Origin: Myxococcales bacterium
GTDB taxonomy: Bacteria; Myxococcota_A; Polyangia; Polyangiales; Polyangiaceae
Length of the DNA stretch: 64,000 nt
Assembly (NCBI GenBank): GCA_016191785.1
Contig: JACPVJ010000136.1
Coordinates: 1-64,000, forward strand
Direction: 5' to 3'
Below the pieces are notes generated by a model. That model searched no databases. It saw only the letters and a list, made by a program, of their open reading frames with translations, and was not told the DNA's origin. The translations under genes were made by a program, and so were the position numbers. This document shows, in pieces, positions 1 through 8,135 of the stretch (position 1 is its first letter; each line of letters begins with the position of its first letter).

Positions 1-54
1 CTGGGCGGCCAGGTCGCGCGCGGCCGGCGCAGAGCGTCTGCCAAATCGCGAAGG

Positions 55-1683
55 TCACTCCGCCACTGTCGAGCGAGCGCCGCTGGGTCGTTCGGTGCGC
101 GACGCAGCCCGGGCCGGCGCCGCGCGGAGGGCCGGCTCGGTCTCACGCCAGTCCGACAGCTTCGCCATCGGGTGCATGGGCACCGCATAGGCCCGCTCGC
201 GCAGGCGACGCAGGTTGGTCGCGCCCTCGCTCTGCACCGGCAGGTGAGCGAACGAGGTGGTCAGGTGGAAGAGGCGATAGTGGAAGAAGTTCTTGGTGAC
301 CATCAGGTCGGCCTTCCTCGGGTTCAGCCCGAGCTCTCGCCAGAACTTCGGGTGGACGGGCAAGGGCGAGTGGTCCCCGATCGATACGTGGAGCGAGCCC
401 ACGTCGAGGCGGATGCGCCGCCCGAATTCGCCCTCGTGCCGCGCCGCGACGGTGGCGACGAGCTCGACCTCGGGCTGATCGTAGCCCGGGGTCCCGCGCA
501 AGCGGACGCGCTGCACGCTCCCGAGCGGCACCTGCCACAGCTCGCCCACCAGCGCCGGATCGTGCACCGGAACCAGCGCCGTTAGCCCATGGTTCCGGGC
601 GACCAGCGCTTGCACGAAGCGCGTGTTGCCGCCCGGCGCTCCGGCTCCGACGATGTCGTCGACGTCAACCAGGGTGACCGGTCCGAGCCAGCGGCTGCGC
701 GAGCGTGCCACCGTGCCGAGGGCCTCGTCGATGTCCGGCATGTGGGGCAGGCCGACGTCCTTCTCGGTCCACGCCCGATCCGCCAGCTCGTCCGCCAGGC
801 GCTCGGCCAGATCTGGATCGCCGTCGGTGCACACGTGCACCGCCCAGCCCAGGTTCTGGGCCGAGGTGAAGGGGTGCACCATGAACAGGCTGGCGGACAC
901 CACGCCGGGACGCTGCTCGAGCTTTCGCATGAAGCGGAACACGCCGCGCATCGGCCTGAGGAAGTCGATGGTGGTTCCACCCCCGAGCACCATGGGCAGC
1001 TTGCGCCACGCGTGGGTCGGCGCGATCTCGCCTCTGAGCACTCGGATCAGGCGGGCGCCCGCCCGAAAGCCCGTCGGCGCCAGATCCCAGTGCGGGTTCG
1101 AGCGGTACGCGACCATCACGTCTGCGGGCTCGATCAAGCCGGCGGTCAGGTTCGCGTGCAGGTCGTAGCTGACGGCGATGGCCACGTCGGGTCCAACCTG
1201 CTCGCGGACGCGCCGCAAGATCACTGCCTCCGGCGCCTCGCCGAGCCCCTGCACTTCCATGCTGCCGTGCAGCGCCAGGTACAGGCCGTCCACCGAGCCC
1301 GCCGCCTCGAGCCGGGCGAGCAGGCGATCGAGCAGCCAAGCAAAGCACTCTTCGGTCAAGGGACCGCTCGGCACCGCCATGTACGAGGCGAGGGGAACGG
1401 TCTCCACGTTGCCCGCGACGCGCGCCGCCTGCACGAAGCCGGTGAGCTCAGCGTGGGGCATGTACCCGGCGATCTCCGAGCCGCGCAGCGTCGCGACCGC
1501 CGCGAGCGCGTCGCCCTCGAGCGCGTGCAGGCGCTCGAAGTCCGCCGGGGTGGTCAGCACCGGGGAGGCCGCGCAGGCCTCGTGGAAGATGCGACCGTAG
1601 GCGATGCGCAGCGGGCGCGCGCTCGCCTTGCCGTTCCGGAGCGCGCGCATCTGGCGCGCGAAGCTGAGGGCCCGGCCGATCAC
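55..1683 (-). CDS. M81-family metallopeptidase, MlrC-like (microcystinase C family)
   Basis: Predicted 542-residue cytoplasmic zinc peptidase or amidohydrolase of the MlrC (M81) family. The N-terminus has the family's opening strand (RIAYGRIFHEACAAS, about residues 23-37), then a YDLHANLT motif carrying a likely metal-binding His, a GGGTTIDFLRPMR segment, and the two-domain length usual for MlrC (about 500 residues). I place the start at GTG 1683. It overlaps the stop of the upstream lyase gene by 4 bases (GTGA) and has a GGAG 8 bases upstream. ATG 1650 is the alternative. It is the last gene of a TetR-lyase-MlrC operon. In Sphingomonas MlrC cleaves linear microcystin, but most homologues have unknown substrates and nothing here suggests microcystin; a short peptide or amide is more likely. 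The C-terminus (about 30 residues, Ala/Arg-rich) is poorly conserved in character. Family assignment is confident; the substrate is unknown. Confidence 0.85.
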   Translation of the reverse strand: MIGRALSFARQMRALRNGKASARPLRIAYGRIFHEACAASPVLTTPADFERLHALEGDALAAVATLRGSEIAGYMPHAELTGFVQAARVAGNVETVPLASYMAVPSGPLTEECFAWLLDRLLARLEAAGSVDGLYLALHGSMEVQGLGEAPEAVILRRVREQVGPDVAIAVSYDLHANLTAGLIEPADVMVAYRSNPHWDLAPTGFRAGARLIRVLRGEIAPTHAWRKLPMVLGGGTTIDFLRPMRGVFRFMRKLEQRPGVVSASLFMVHPFTSAQNLGWAVHVCTDGDPDLAERLADELADRAWTEKDVGLPHMPDIDEALGTVARSRSRWLGPVTLVDVDDIVGAGAPGGNTRFVQALVARNHGLTALVPVHDPALVGELWQVPLGSVQRVRLRGTPGYDQPEVELVATVAARHEGEFGRRIRLDVGSLHVSIGDHSPLPVHPKFWRELGLNPRKADLMVTKNFFHYRLFHLTTSFAHLPVQSEGATNLRRLRERAYAVPMHPMAKLSDWRETEPALRAAPARAASRTERPSGARSTVAE

Positions 1684-3107
1684 GAGAACAACTCCGCGAA
1701 GAACAGCACCAAGAGCTTCTCGCGTGCGTCGGGCGTCATGGCGTTCATGATGCGGTGGAGCGGCGCGGATTCGGCGGGCATCGTCCCGGAGCCGAGCCCC
1801 ATCTCTTCCACGATGGCGTGGGTGTCGACGCCGTCCGCACCGCTGGCCAGGTTGGCGAGGAACGCGACCACGCCCTCGGGGGCCTCGGCCGCGGGCGGTA
1901 GGTCCTTGCTGCACGAGGCCAGATCGTTGCCGAGCTCCTGGGCGCGCCGGGCGTTCTCCGGGTCCAGGGTCAGATGGATGTGAGCCGGCGACGGGCCGTA
2001 CTGGTAGGTCGGCTGTACGTGCCAGCCCTTCGCGGTCAGGCGGTCGGCCAGCGTAAACAGGTCGCCGCCGGTCGTCTTGAAGGCGAACAGGTTCATGTCC
2101 GGGCGCCCCACCATCTCGAGGCCCTCGGTCGCGTCCACCAGCGCCACGAGCTTCTTCGTCGCGTCCCACATGCGGGTCGCGCGCTCGCGGTAGCCCTCCT
2201 TGCCCAGGTGCTGGATCAGCGCGTACGCGGCGCCCAGGGCGGCCACGCTCTTGCTGCCGAGCGTGGTCGAGTTGATGATCGAGTAACCCGTCCAGGTGGC
2301 GCAGGTGTAGTACTGCGCGTCACGTAGCTCGCGGCGGCGCTGCAGCAAGATGCTGATGCCCTTGGGGGCGAAGCCGTACTTGTGCAGATCCATCGAGATG
2401 CTGGTCACGCCCTCGACGCCGAAGTCGAAGTCCGGACCCGAGACGCCCAGGTCGCGCAAGAACGGCAGCACGCACCCCCCCACGCAGGCGTCCACGTGCA
2501 TCAGCGTCCCGTGCTTCGCGGCCAGCGCGGCCAGACCGCGGATGTCATCGATGACGCCGTGGGCGTAGCTGGGCGCAGAGCCCACCACCAGGATCACGTC
2601 CGCGCTCATCTTGCGCGCGGCGTCCGCCACGCTGGCGCGGAAGGTCACCGGATCCACGTCCACGCTCACCACCTCGACGCCCAGGTAGTGGGCGGCCTTG
2701 TGGAAGCAGGCGTGGGCGGTGATCGGCAAGAGCATCTTCGGGGCCGTCACCTCGGGCCGCGTCTTCCGGGCGAAATCCCGGGCGGTCTTCACCGCCAGCA
2801 TCACGCTCTCGGTGCCGCCGGCGGTGGCCGTGCCCGCGGCGCCTGCCGGGGCGTGCATCAGCTCGAGGCACGCCTTGACGACGGCATTCTCGAGCTGCCT
2901 CGCCGAGGGGTAGACCGTCGGATCGAGCCCGTTGATGGGCATGCAGGCCGCGAAGGCGGCGCGCGCCACTTCGCGGGCGTGCTCGCCCGGGTCGTAGACG
3001 AAGGCGAAGGCGCGACCATCGCTCGCGAGGTCGTGGGCTCGGGCCTGAGTGAGGGCAGCGAGCACTTCATCGCGACCCTTGCCTGATTCCGGAAACGAAG
3101 TGGTCAT
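1680..3107 (-). CDS. PLP-dependent lyase/decarboxylase of the sphingosine-1-phosphate lyase family
   Basis: Predicted 475-residue fold-type I PLP enzyme of the group II decarboxylase superfamily. The signature closest to what I see is sphingosine-1-phosphate lyase (Dpl1/SGPL1): GGTES at 97-101, HVDACVGG at 204-211 with the PLP-ring Asp, and VTSISMDLHKYGFAPKG ending near 250, whose Lys243 should form the internal aldimine. S1P lyase splits a phosphorylated long-chain base into a fatty aldehyde and phosphoethanolamine. Unlike the eukaryotic enzyme there is no N-terminal membrane helix, so it should be soluble. ATG 3107 overlaps the TetR stop (ATGA) and is preceded by an AAGAGA element. Myxobacteria make sphingolipids and ceramides, so a long-chain-base substrate is plausible, but an amino-acid decarboxylase role cannot be excluded. 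Confidence 0.85.
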   Translation of the reverse strand: MTTSFPESGKGRDEVLAALTQARAHDLASDGRAFAFVYDPGEHAREVARAAFAACMPINGLDPTVYPSARQLENAVVKACLELMHAPAGAAGTATAGGTESVMLAVKTARDFARKTRPEVTAPKMLLPITAHACFHKAAHYLGVEVVSVDVDPVTFRASVADAARKMSADVILVVGSAPSYAHGVIDDIRGLAALAAKHGTLMHVDACVGGCVLPFLRDLGVSGPDFDFGVEGVTSISMDLHKYGFAPKGISILLQRRRELRDAQYYTCATWTGYSIINSTTLGSKSVAALGAAYALIQHLGKEGYRERATRMWDATKKLVALVDATEGLEMVGRPDMNLFAFKTTGGDLFTLADRLTAKGWHVQPTYQYGPSPAHIHLTLDPENARRAQELGNDLASCSKDLPPAAEAPEGVVAFLANLASGADGVDTHAIVEEMGLGSGTMPAESAPLHRIMNAMTPDAREKLLVLFFAELFS

Positions 3108-3706
3108 GGTGTCTCTTTTCGTTTTCTCTTGAGGGGGCTCAGCAGGTGGGCCCACAAAAACTGGTGCACGGGCGCCAGGTCCACGTCGGTCATCACGCGC
3201 TGCACCATCAGACCGTCGGTCAGCGCGCGGATCACGGCGACCAGCGACTCGGCGTCACACGGCGCGACGGTGCCTTCGGCCATTCCGTCCTCTAGCAACT
3301 TCACGGCGGCGCGCCGCTGGGACTCGAACACGCGGTTGCCCACCGCGATGATCTCGCTCATGCGCTCGCCGCTGGCGGCGATGGCCTGACTCAAGAAGAC
3401 GATCCGCTCTTCGCGCCCATGGTGGAACTCGTGCACCGCTTGGAGCTGCGCGAACAGGCGATCGATCGGGTGGTCGTGGCGGTTGACGCGCTCCATCACG
3501 AAGAGCGCCTGCTCGGTCAGGAGCTCTTCGAGCGCGGTCTCGAAGATGTGGCCCCGGGTCGGGAAGTGATAGTGCAGCGTCGGCCGCTTCACCCCGAGCT
3601 CGTCCGCGAGTCGGGACATGGGCGTGCCCAGGCCCAATCGGGCCAGCACGCTGACCGCATCGCGGGCCATTTCCAGGCGTTTCTCGGGTTCCGACGGGCG
3701 TGCCAT
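3104..3706 (-). CDS. TetR-family transcriptional regulator
   Basis: A 200-residue TetR regulator. The N-terminal helix-turn-helix is clear: MSRLADELGVKRPTLHYHFP, starting about residue 30, followed by the usual helical ligand-binding domain of typical family length. ATG 3706 is chosen because the HTH then lies at the normal distance from the N-terminus; the much longer reading frame upstream runs through the promoter and into the neighbouring gene. No Shine-Dalgarno sequence is visible, and the putative -10 hexamer (3727-3722) leaves only a very short leader. It overlaps the lyase gene by 4 bases, so it is co-transcribed with the lyase and MlrC genes and probably represses its own operon through the palindromes at 3710-3750. 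The ligand is unknown; a lipid-derived or long-chain-base inducer would fit the operon. Confidence 0.9.
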   Translation of the reverse strand: MARPSEPEKRLEMARDAVSVLARLGLGTPMSRLADELGVKRPTLHYHFPTRGHIFETALEELLTEQALFVMERVNRHDHPIDRLFAQLQAVHEFHHGREERIVFLSQAIAASGERMSEIIAVGNRVFESQRRAAVKLLEDGMAEGTVAPCDAESLVAVIRALTDGLMVQRVMTDVDLAPVHQFLWAHLLSPLKRKRKETP

Positions 3707-3709
3707 TAG

Positions 3710-3750
3710 CTGACGGACTGTCAGATAACAATTACCTGACGTAGTGTCAA
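3710..3750 (-). promoter_or_regulatory. Promoter with two TetR-type palindromic operators
   Basis: Two copies of the partial palindrome CTGACNNANTGTCA lie 26 bases apart: CTGAC-GGACT-GTCAG at 3710-3724 (5-base arms, perfect) and CTGAC-GTAGT-GTCAA at 3736-3750 (one mismatch). On the minus strand the second copy contains a perfect TTGACA -35 (3750-3745), followed after 17 bases by TATCTG (3727-3722), a weak -10 that overlaps the first copy. Binding at both sites would block the promoter of the TetR-lyase-MlrC operon. Seen directly: the repeats and the hexamers. Inferred: autoregulation. Confidence 0.6.
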
Positions 3751-3795
3751 CTAATGTTTTCGCTCGCCGTCCGCTGGGCCCCCGGCGGCGCGCCG

Positions 3796-4467
3796 TCAGC
3801 TGAACACGCGGGCGAGCCCGTCGGCCAGGGGGTGGACCACGGCCAGCCAGAACGCGATGCACGCCACGAGCAACAGCCCGAGCTGCACCGCCCAGATCGC
3901 CCACCAGCGCGGGTTCTTCAGGCGAGACTCGGGGACCTCCATCAAGCCGTCGGCTACCCAATCGGCGCCCCGCCGGCAGAGCGACACGAGCAGCGTGCGC
4001 CCGGCGTGCTTGGCCAGCAGGCGTCGGAGCCGGGCGTCGACACGCACCGGGAGGGGGGAGCTGCCGTCGTAGAGACGCGCGCTCTGATCGGGCCCGAGCT
4101 CGATGCGTGCTTCGACCCAACCCTGGGCTTCAGTCGATCGCGCCAGCTGGTCGAAGCTCGACACCGGTGGCAGCTCGCGCGCATCGCGCAGGCGCGGCAC
4201 CAGCGGCACGATCAGCCCGAGCCCGCGCCCGCCGGCGCCGATCATGCCGACCGCGCCCATCAGGCCGCACGAGAGCATGCCCAGCGAGACCAGCCCGACC
4301 GCGAGCTGACCGACCACGATGATGCCGCGGGCCGCCTGACCGATGGCGATCACGCCGGTGGCGACCTGCCCGATGGCGATGAACCCCGTGGCGAACTGCC
4401 CAACGGCGATGAAGCCGGTCGCTTCTTGCCCGACGTCGAAGATCTTGCCCACGGCGCCGAGCAGCAT
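3796..4467 (-). CDS. Membrane protein with six GQxATGxIAI decapeptide repeats
   Basis: A 223-residue predicted membrane protein of unknown function. Residues 13-72 consist of six 10-residue repeats with consensus GQxATGxIAI (Gly-Gln at 13, 23, 33, 43, 53; Gly-Met at 63), followed by more Gly-rich hydrophobic sequence to about residue 90. A soluble domain of about 100 residues follows (basic, DARLRRLL and CRRGADWVADGLMEV), then one long hydrophobic helix near 190-215. The regular Gly spacing in a hydrophobic background suggests either tightly packed short helices or a beta-solenoid-like stack. It is divergently transcribed from the zinc-ribbon gene 22 bases away, which also encodes a single C-terminal membrane helix. 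I do not recognise a named family. Confidence 0.75.
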   Translation of the reverse strand: MLLGAVGKIFDVGQEATGFIAVGQFATGFIAIGQVATGVIAIGQAARGIIVVGQLAVGLVSLGMLSCGLMGAVGMIGAGGRGLGLIVPLVPRLRDARELPPVSSFDQLARSTEAQGWVEARIELGPDQSARLYDGSSPLPVRVDARLRRLLAKHAGRTLLVSLCRRGADWVADGLMEVPESRLKNPRWWAIWAVQLGLLLVACIAFWLAVVHPLADGLARVFS

Positions 4468-4489
4468 ATCAGCTCCGGCCTGCGGTGGT

Positions 4490-5440
4490 ATGCTGCCTTC
4501 CGTGTATTGGGTGCAGGTCAGCGCCGAGTTTCAGTGCCGCGCGTGCGGGCACGCGTCGCCACTGAACTACCTGGATCTCGACGGCTCGGTGTGTTGCGCC
4601 CGCTGCGGCCTGGACCAGGCGTTCGCCCAGAGCTCGTGGCGCGAGGCCCTCGAGCACGCGCACGCCGTGGCCGACCTCGCGGGCTCGGCCGAGGGGCGCC
4701 ACCCGAGCGCGTGGCTCTCGATCGCCAGCGAGAACCCGTTCAAAGCGGTGACCAGCGCCTCGCACCACCAGTCGGGTTTCGCCGTCGAGCGCGGGATGCA
4801 GGTTCCCCAGTCGATGGTGATCACCGCGACGCTGGCCGAGCCGAAGTGCGAGGCGTGCGGCGTTGCGCTCGCGTTTCAACGCATCGGCCCCGAGGTTCGG
4901 TCCAGCTGCCCGCGCTGCTCCCAGATGCGCGGCTATCGCCTGCCACCGAACGCCCAGAGCTTCGCGCCGGGGTTGGTCGGTGTGATGACCGCAGAGCATC
5001 GCAGCGATCAGCCGATCACTCGGGTGGCGGACGATCGGGACAAACCCGGCGCCATCGCGCTCACCTGCCCGAGCTGCGGCGGCGGCCTTCAGGTGGCGCA
5101 AGGTGAGCGCGTCGTCACCTGCGACTATTGCCACAAGTCCTCGCGCATCCCGGAGAAGACCCTGTTTCGACTGGGGGGCGCCAACGTCCAGCCCGAGCCC
5201 TGGTGGCTCGCGTTCGACGGGCCCTCGAAGACGCGACGCCTGCTCGAGCGAGATCCGGCGCTGCCCGCCGACCTCGGCGGCGTGAATTCGGACATCCAAG
5301 CCGTGCAGTCGCCCAAGAAGAAGCGCCTGACGCCCCTCGACCTCGCGCTGGTGGTGATGCTGCCGCTGCTCTGCCTGCTGGTAGCCGGCGCGCTGGACTA
5401 CTTCGTGCTGCAAGAGCTCGGGATCACTATCCCGCTCTGA
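4490..5440 (+). CDS. Zinc-ribbon protein with C-terminal membrane anchor
   Basis: A 316-residue protein with three zinc-ribbon-like Cys clusters: C16-x2-C19 with C36-x2-C39, then CEAC with CPRC (about 120-145), then CPSC with CDYC (about 190-215). The tail is one hydrophobic helix (about 285-307) ending in a short C-terminus. The pattern (rubredoxin-like knuckles in soluble sequence, then a tail anchor) is common in uncharacterised deltaproteobacterial and myxobacterial proteins, with no known enzyme motif. ATG 4490 gives a protein beginning just before the first knuckle; GTG 4502 is possible. The frame is open further upstream, but that part would overlap the divergent gene. Function unknown; metal binding is the only supported inference. 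Confidence 0.75.
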   Translation: MLPSVYWVQVSAEFQCRACGHASPLNYLDLDGSVCCARCGLDQAFAQSSWREALEHAHAVADLAGSAEGRHPSAWLSIASENPFKAVTSASHHQSGFAVERGMQVPQSMVITATLAEPKCEACGVALAFQRIGPEVRSSCPRCSQMRGYRLPPNAQSFAPGLVGVMTAEHRSDQPITRVADDRDKPGAIALTCPSCGGGLQVAQGERVVTCDYCHKSSRIPEKTLFRLGGANVQPEPWWLAFDGPSKTRRLLERDPALPADLGGVNSDIQAVQSPKKKRLTPLDLALVVMLPLLCLLVAGALDYFVLQELGITIPL

Positions 5441-5452
5441 GCCCGCTTCGGT

Positions 5453-6397
5453 TCACTCCGGCGTGACGACGAGCTCGACCCGCCGGTTGTTGGCCCGACC
5501 CTCGGCGGTGTCGTTGGTGGCTATGGGGCGCGAGGGGCCGATGCCGGTCGCCTTGATCTTCTCCGACGCGATGCCGCGCGAGACCAGGTGCGAGCGCACG
5601 GCGTTGGCCCGCTGCAGGCTCAGCTCTTCGTTCTTCTTGGCGCTGCCCCGGGAATCGGTGTGGCCTTCGACCAAGATCGCCTTGTAGCCCTGGTCTTTGA
5701 GCGCCTTGGCGACGTCGTCGAGCTTGTTCTGCGCAATCGGCAAGAGCTCGTGCTTGCCCGAGGCGAACAGCACCTCGCCCGAGATGGTGATCACCACGCC
5801 GCGCTTCTCTTCTTTGACCTTGGCGATCTCGGCCAGGCTGGCCATCGCCGCTGACAGCCTCTTCTCGGCGTCCAGGCGCTTCTTCTGCTCCTCTTCGAGC
5901 TGCTGCTTGGTCTTGTGGACCTCTTGGTCCTTTTTGGCGATCTCGGCCTGGCTCTGCTTGCGGTCGGCCTCGGCCTGCTTGCGCTCGGCTTCGAGCCGGC
6001 GCTTCTCTTCGGCCAGCTCGGCCTTGGTCTTGGCCAGGCTCTTCTTGGCCTTGTCGGCGTCCGACTGCTGGGCGGCCTGAAGGTCCCGCGCGGCCTGATC
6101 GCGACGCTGAGCCGCCGCGGCGATCTCGCCCTGCGCCGCCGCTGCCTGAGCCTTGCGCATGGCGACGTAGGCCATGGTCTTGGTGCCGTCTTCGTCGCCG
6201 TCTTCCTTGAACGAGGCCTCGGCCTTGTCGAGCGCTTGCTTCGCCGTGTCGAGCTGAGCCGGCGTCAGCTTGGCGGCGGGGCCCTTTGCCGCGCGGTCGT
6301 AGGCGTCGCGGGCGTCGAGCAGCTCTTTGGGGGCCAGCGTGGTCCCGCAGCCCAGGGTGGCGAGCAGGGTGAACGCAGCCAGGGTCGTGTGTCTCAT
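5453..6397 (-). CDS. OmpA-family lipoprotein with DUF4398-like and coiled-coil region
   Basis: A 314-residue predicted outer-membrane lipoprotein that binds peptidoglycan. It has a signal peptide with lipobox ending TLGC, an N-terminal helical DUF4398-like segment, a long highly charged coiled coil (about 95-190, rich in KAEL/EEKRRLEAE heptads), and a C-terminal OmpA domain with the peptidoglycan-binding pattern VEGHTDSRGSAKKNEELS, then QRANAVRSHLVSRGI and NNRRVEL. Start: ATG 6397 is preceded by a strong AAGGAGG 8 bases upstream. ATG 6415 overlaps the upstream gene, but the SD itself lies within its first codons, so 6397 is the real start. It forms an operon with the smaller DUF4398 lipoprotein and probably links the outer membrane to the cell wall. 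Confidence 0.9.
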   Translation of the reverse strand: MRHTTLAAFTLLATLGCGTTLAPKELLDARDAYDRAAKGPAAKLTPAQLDTAKQALDKAEASFKEDGDEDGTKTMAYVAMRKAQAAAAQGEIAAAAQRRDQAARDLQAAQQSDADKAKKSLAKTKAELAEEKRRLEAERKQAEADRKQSQAEIAKKDQEVHKTKQQLEEEQKKRLDAEKRLSAAMASLAEIAKVKEEKRGVVITISGEVLFASGKHELLPIAQNKLDDVAKALKDQGYKAILVEGHTDSRGSAKKNEELSLQRANAVRSHLVSRGIASEKIKATGIGPSRPIATNDTAEGRANNRRVELVVTPE

Positions 6398-6411
6398 CGG
6401 GCGGGCCTCCT

Positions 6412-6771
6412 TCACTCGCTGGCCTTCTGCTTGAAGGCTTTGACCTGATCGACGGCGGCTTGCGCCTCGGCCTTGGCGGCGGCTTCACGCGCCAGATAGA
6501 GCGCCAGATCCGCGTCTGCTTCTGCCTTCTGGAGGGTGAGGGCCGCGTCTTCGTTCTTGCCGTCGGCCATCTGAGCCTTGGCTTGCGCCAGGCCCTCTCT
6601 CGCACGCTTCAAGAGCAGGCTTGCCTCCGGGTTCCCGGGGGCGCCCGCCACCTCGGCCGCCCGCACGGCTGCCGTGGCGGAGGTCACCCGCTCGTTGGGC
6701 GCCGCAGCGCCACCGCAAGCCATTGCCAAGAAAGCGAGCGCGAGGCTCGACCCAGCGGTGCGAATCGACAT
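6412..6771 (-). CDS. Small DUF4398-type lipoprotein
   Basis: A 119-residue lipoprotein: signal peptide, lipobox LAMAC, then an Ala-rich amphipathic helical region (VTSATAAVRAAEVAGAP, then LLKRAREGLAQAKAQMADGK) typical of DUF4398, which resembles a short TPR-like helical hairpin. A near-consensus SD (GGAGGTG) precedes ATG 6771, and a plausible sigma-70 promoter is present at 6801-6830. The stop lies 14 bases before the OmpA lipoprotein start, and the two share the same helical N-terminal module, so they are likely an interacting pair in the periplasm derived from one ancestor. Specific role unknown. Confidence 0.85.
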   Translation of the reverse strand: MSIRTAGSSLALAFLAMACGGAAAPNERVTSATAAVRAAEVAGAPGNPEASLLLKRAREGLAQAKAQMADGKNEDAALTLQKAEADADLALYLAREAAAKAEAQAAVDQVKAFKQKASE

Positions 6772-6800
6772 GTCACCTCCGAGGAACAGTCCCGGTCGCG

Positions 6801-6830
6801 ACTATAAGCGGCCCTCGGGCTCGGTGTCGA
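6801..6830 (-). promoter_or_regulatory. Sigma-70-type promoter of the DUF4398/OmpA lipoprotein operon
   Basis: On the minus strand TCGACA (6830-6825, 5 of 6 to TTGACA), an 18-base spacer and TATAGT (6806-6801, 5 of 6 to TATAAT) lie about 30 bases upstream of the SD and ATG of the small lipoprotein gene. This is one of the best hexamer pairs in the window. Confidence 0.55.
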
Positions 6831-6923
6831 CGTGAAGCCGGGCGCCTTGCCGCCGGCGCCGACTGCCGGGGAATCTGCGGGGGATTGGCCTGCCGCACGC
6901 GACTGCGGTAGTCGGTCGCTGCC

Positions 6924-8135
6924 ATGTCCAAGAGCGAAAGCGAAGCCGACCTCGTCGCCGTCGGGGGGAAGTTCCTCTATCCCAACTACCGCCAGCCGCC
7001 GTTCGTGATCGTGCGGGGCAAGGGCTCGGAGCTCTGGGACAAGGGCGGCAAGCGCTACCTGGACATGCACGGCGGCATCGCCGTGAGCACCCTCGGGCAC
7101 GGGCACCCGAAGCTGGTGGCGGCCATCGCCGCCCAGGCGGCAGAGGTCATTCACCTCTCGAACTATTTCTACAACGAGCCGAACATCCAGCTGGCCCAGC
7201 GCTTGTGCGGGCTGACCGGCATGGCGCGGGCCTTCTTCTGCAACTCGGGCGCCGAGGCGATGGAGGGCATGCTGAAGCTCGCGCGTCGCCACTTCTTCGA
7301 CAAGGGGCAACCCGACCGCTATCGCATCGTCGCTTTCGACAGCTCGTTTCACGGGCGGACCCTCGGGGCGTTGGCCGCGACCGGGCAGAAGAAGTATCGC
7401 GAGGGCTTCGGCCCGCTGCCCGGTGTGACCCACGTGCCCTACGGCGACGCTGCGGCGGTGCGCGGGGCAATGGGCCCCGACGTCGCCGGCATCCTGTTCG
7501 AGCCGATTCAGGGCGAGGGCGGCGTGTTGCCGGCGCCCGCCGGGTTCATCGGCGAGCTCCGACGCATCGCCGACGAGCACGGCGCGCTGCTCCTGGCCGA
7601 CGAGATCCAGACCGGCATCGGGCGCACCGGGAAGTTCCTCGCGGTGCAGCACGAGGGCGTCGTGCCCGACGCGCTGGCGCTCGCCAAGGGGCTCGCCGGC
7701 GGCGTGCCGATCGGTGCCATGCTGTGCAAAGCCGAGCTCGAGGGCGTGCTGCCACCCGGCAGCCACGGGTCCACCTTCGGGGGCAACCCGCTGGCGTCGG
7801 CCGCGGCGCTGGCGGTGCTCGGCGCGCTCGAGGCCGAGTCGATCATCGAGAACGTCCAGGCTCGGGGCGCCGAGCTGACGCAGGGGCTCGGCGATCTGGC
7901 GCGCAAGCACGAGCGCTGGGTGTCGACCTCTAGGGGAATGGGCCTGCTTCAGGCGCTGGTGCTGCGCGATGGTGTCGACGCCCGCGGCGTGCTCGAGAAG
8001 CTGCGAGAAGCAGGCCTCTTGATCAGCATCGCCGGGGCATCGGGACTGCGCTTCTCGCCGCCGCTGGTGGTCCGGCGCGAAGAGGTGGCCGAGGCACTGG
8101 CCATCGTCGACCGCACCTTGGGGAGCCTGCCGTGA
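6924..8135 (+). CDS. argD: Acetylornithine aminotransferase
   Basis: Class III PLP aminotransferase, 403 residues. In arginine synthesis it converts N-acetylglutamate semialdehyde and glutamate to N2-acetylornithine and 2-oxoglutarate in the cytoplasm. Family signatures are present: NSGAEAMEGMLKLAR, SFHGRTLGALAATGQ, EPIQGEGGVLPAP, LLADEIQTGIGRTGKF and ALAKGLAGGVPIG, the last containing the Schiff-base Lys. Length and architecture are normal for ArgD. ATG 6924 has no clear SD. The stop overlaps the argF GTG by 4 bases (GTGA), so argD-argF are translationally coupled. Related enzymes (ornithine or succinylornithine aminotransferases) share these motifs; the argF neighbour settles the role. Confidence 0.93.
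   Translation: MSKSESEADLVAVGGKFLYPNYRQPPFVIVRGKGSELWDKGGKRYLDMHGGIAVSTLGHGHPKLVAAIAAQAAEVIHLSNYFYNEPNIQLAQRLCGLTGMARAFFCNSGAEAMEGMLKLARRHFFDKGQPDRYRIVAFDSSFHGRTLGALAATGQKKYREGFGPLPGVTHVPYGDAAAVRGAMGPDVAGILFEPIQGEGGVLPAPAGFIGELRRIADEHGALLLADEIQTGIGRTGKFLAVQHEGVVPDALALAKGLAGGVPIGAMLCKAELEGVLPPGSHGSTFGGNPLASAAALAVLGALEAESIIENVQARGAELTQGLGDLARKHERWVSTSRGMGLLQALVLRDGVDARGVLEKLREAGLLISIAGASGLRFSPPLVVRREEVAEALAIVDRTLGSLP

Noticed and set aside
3754..5106. 450-residue plus-strand frame opposite the decapeptide-repeat gene
   Set aside because: Low-information Arg/Ala-rich sequence antisense to a membrane protein with clear hydrophobic repeats.
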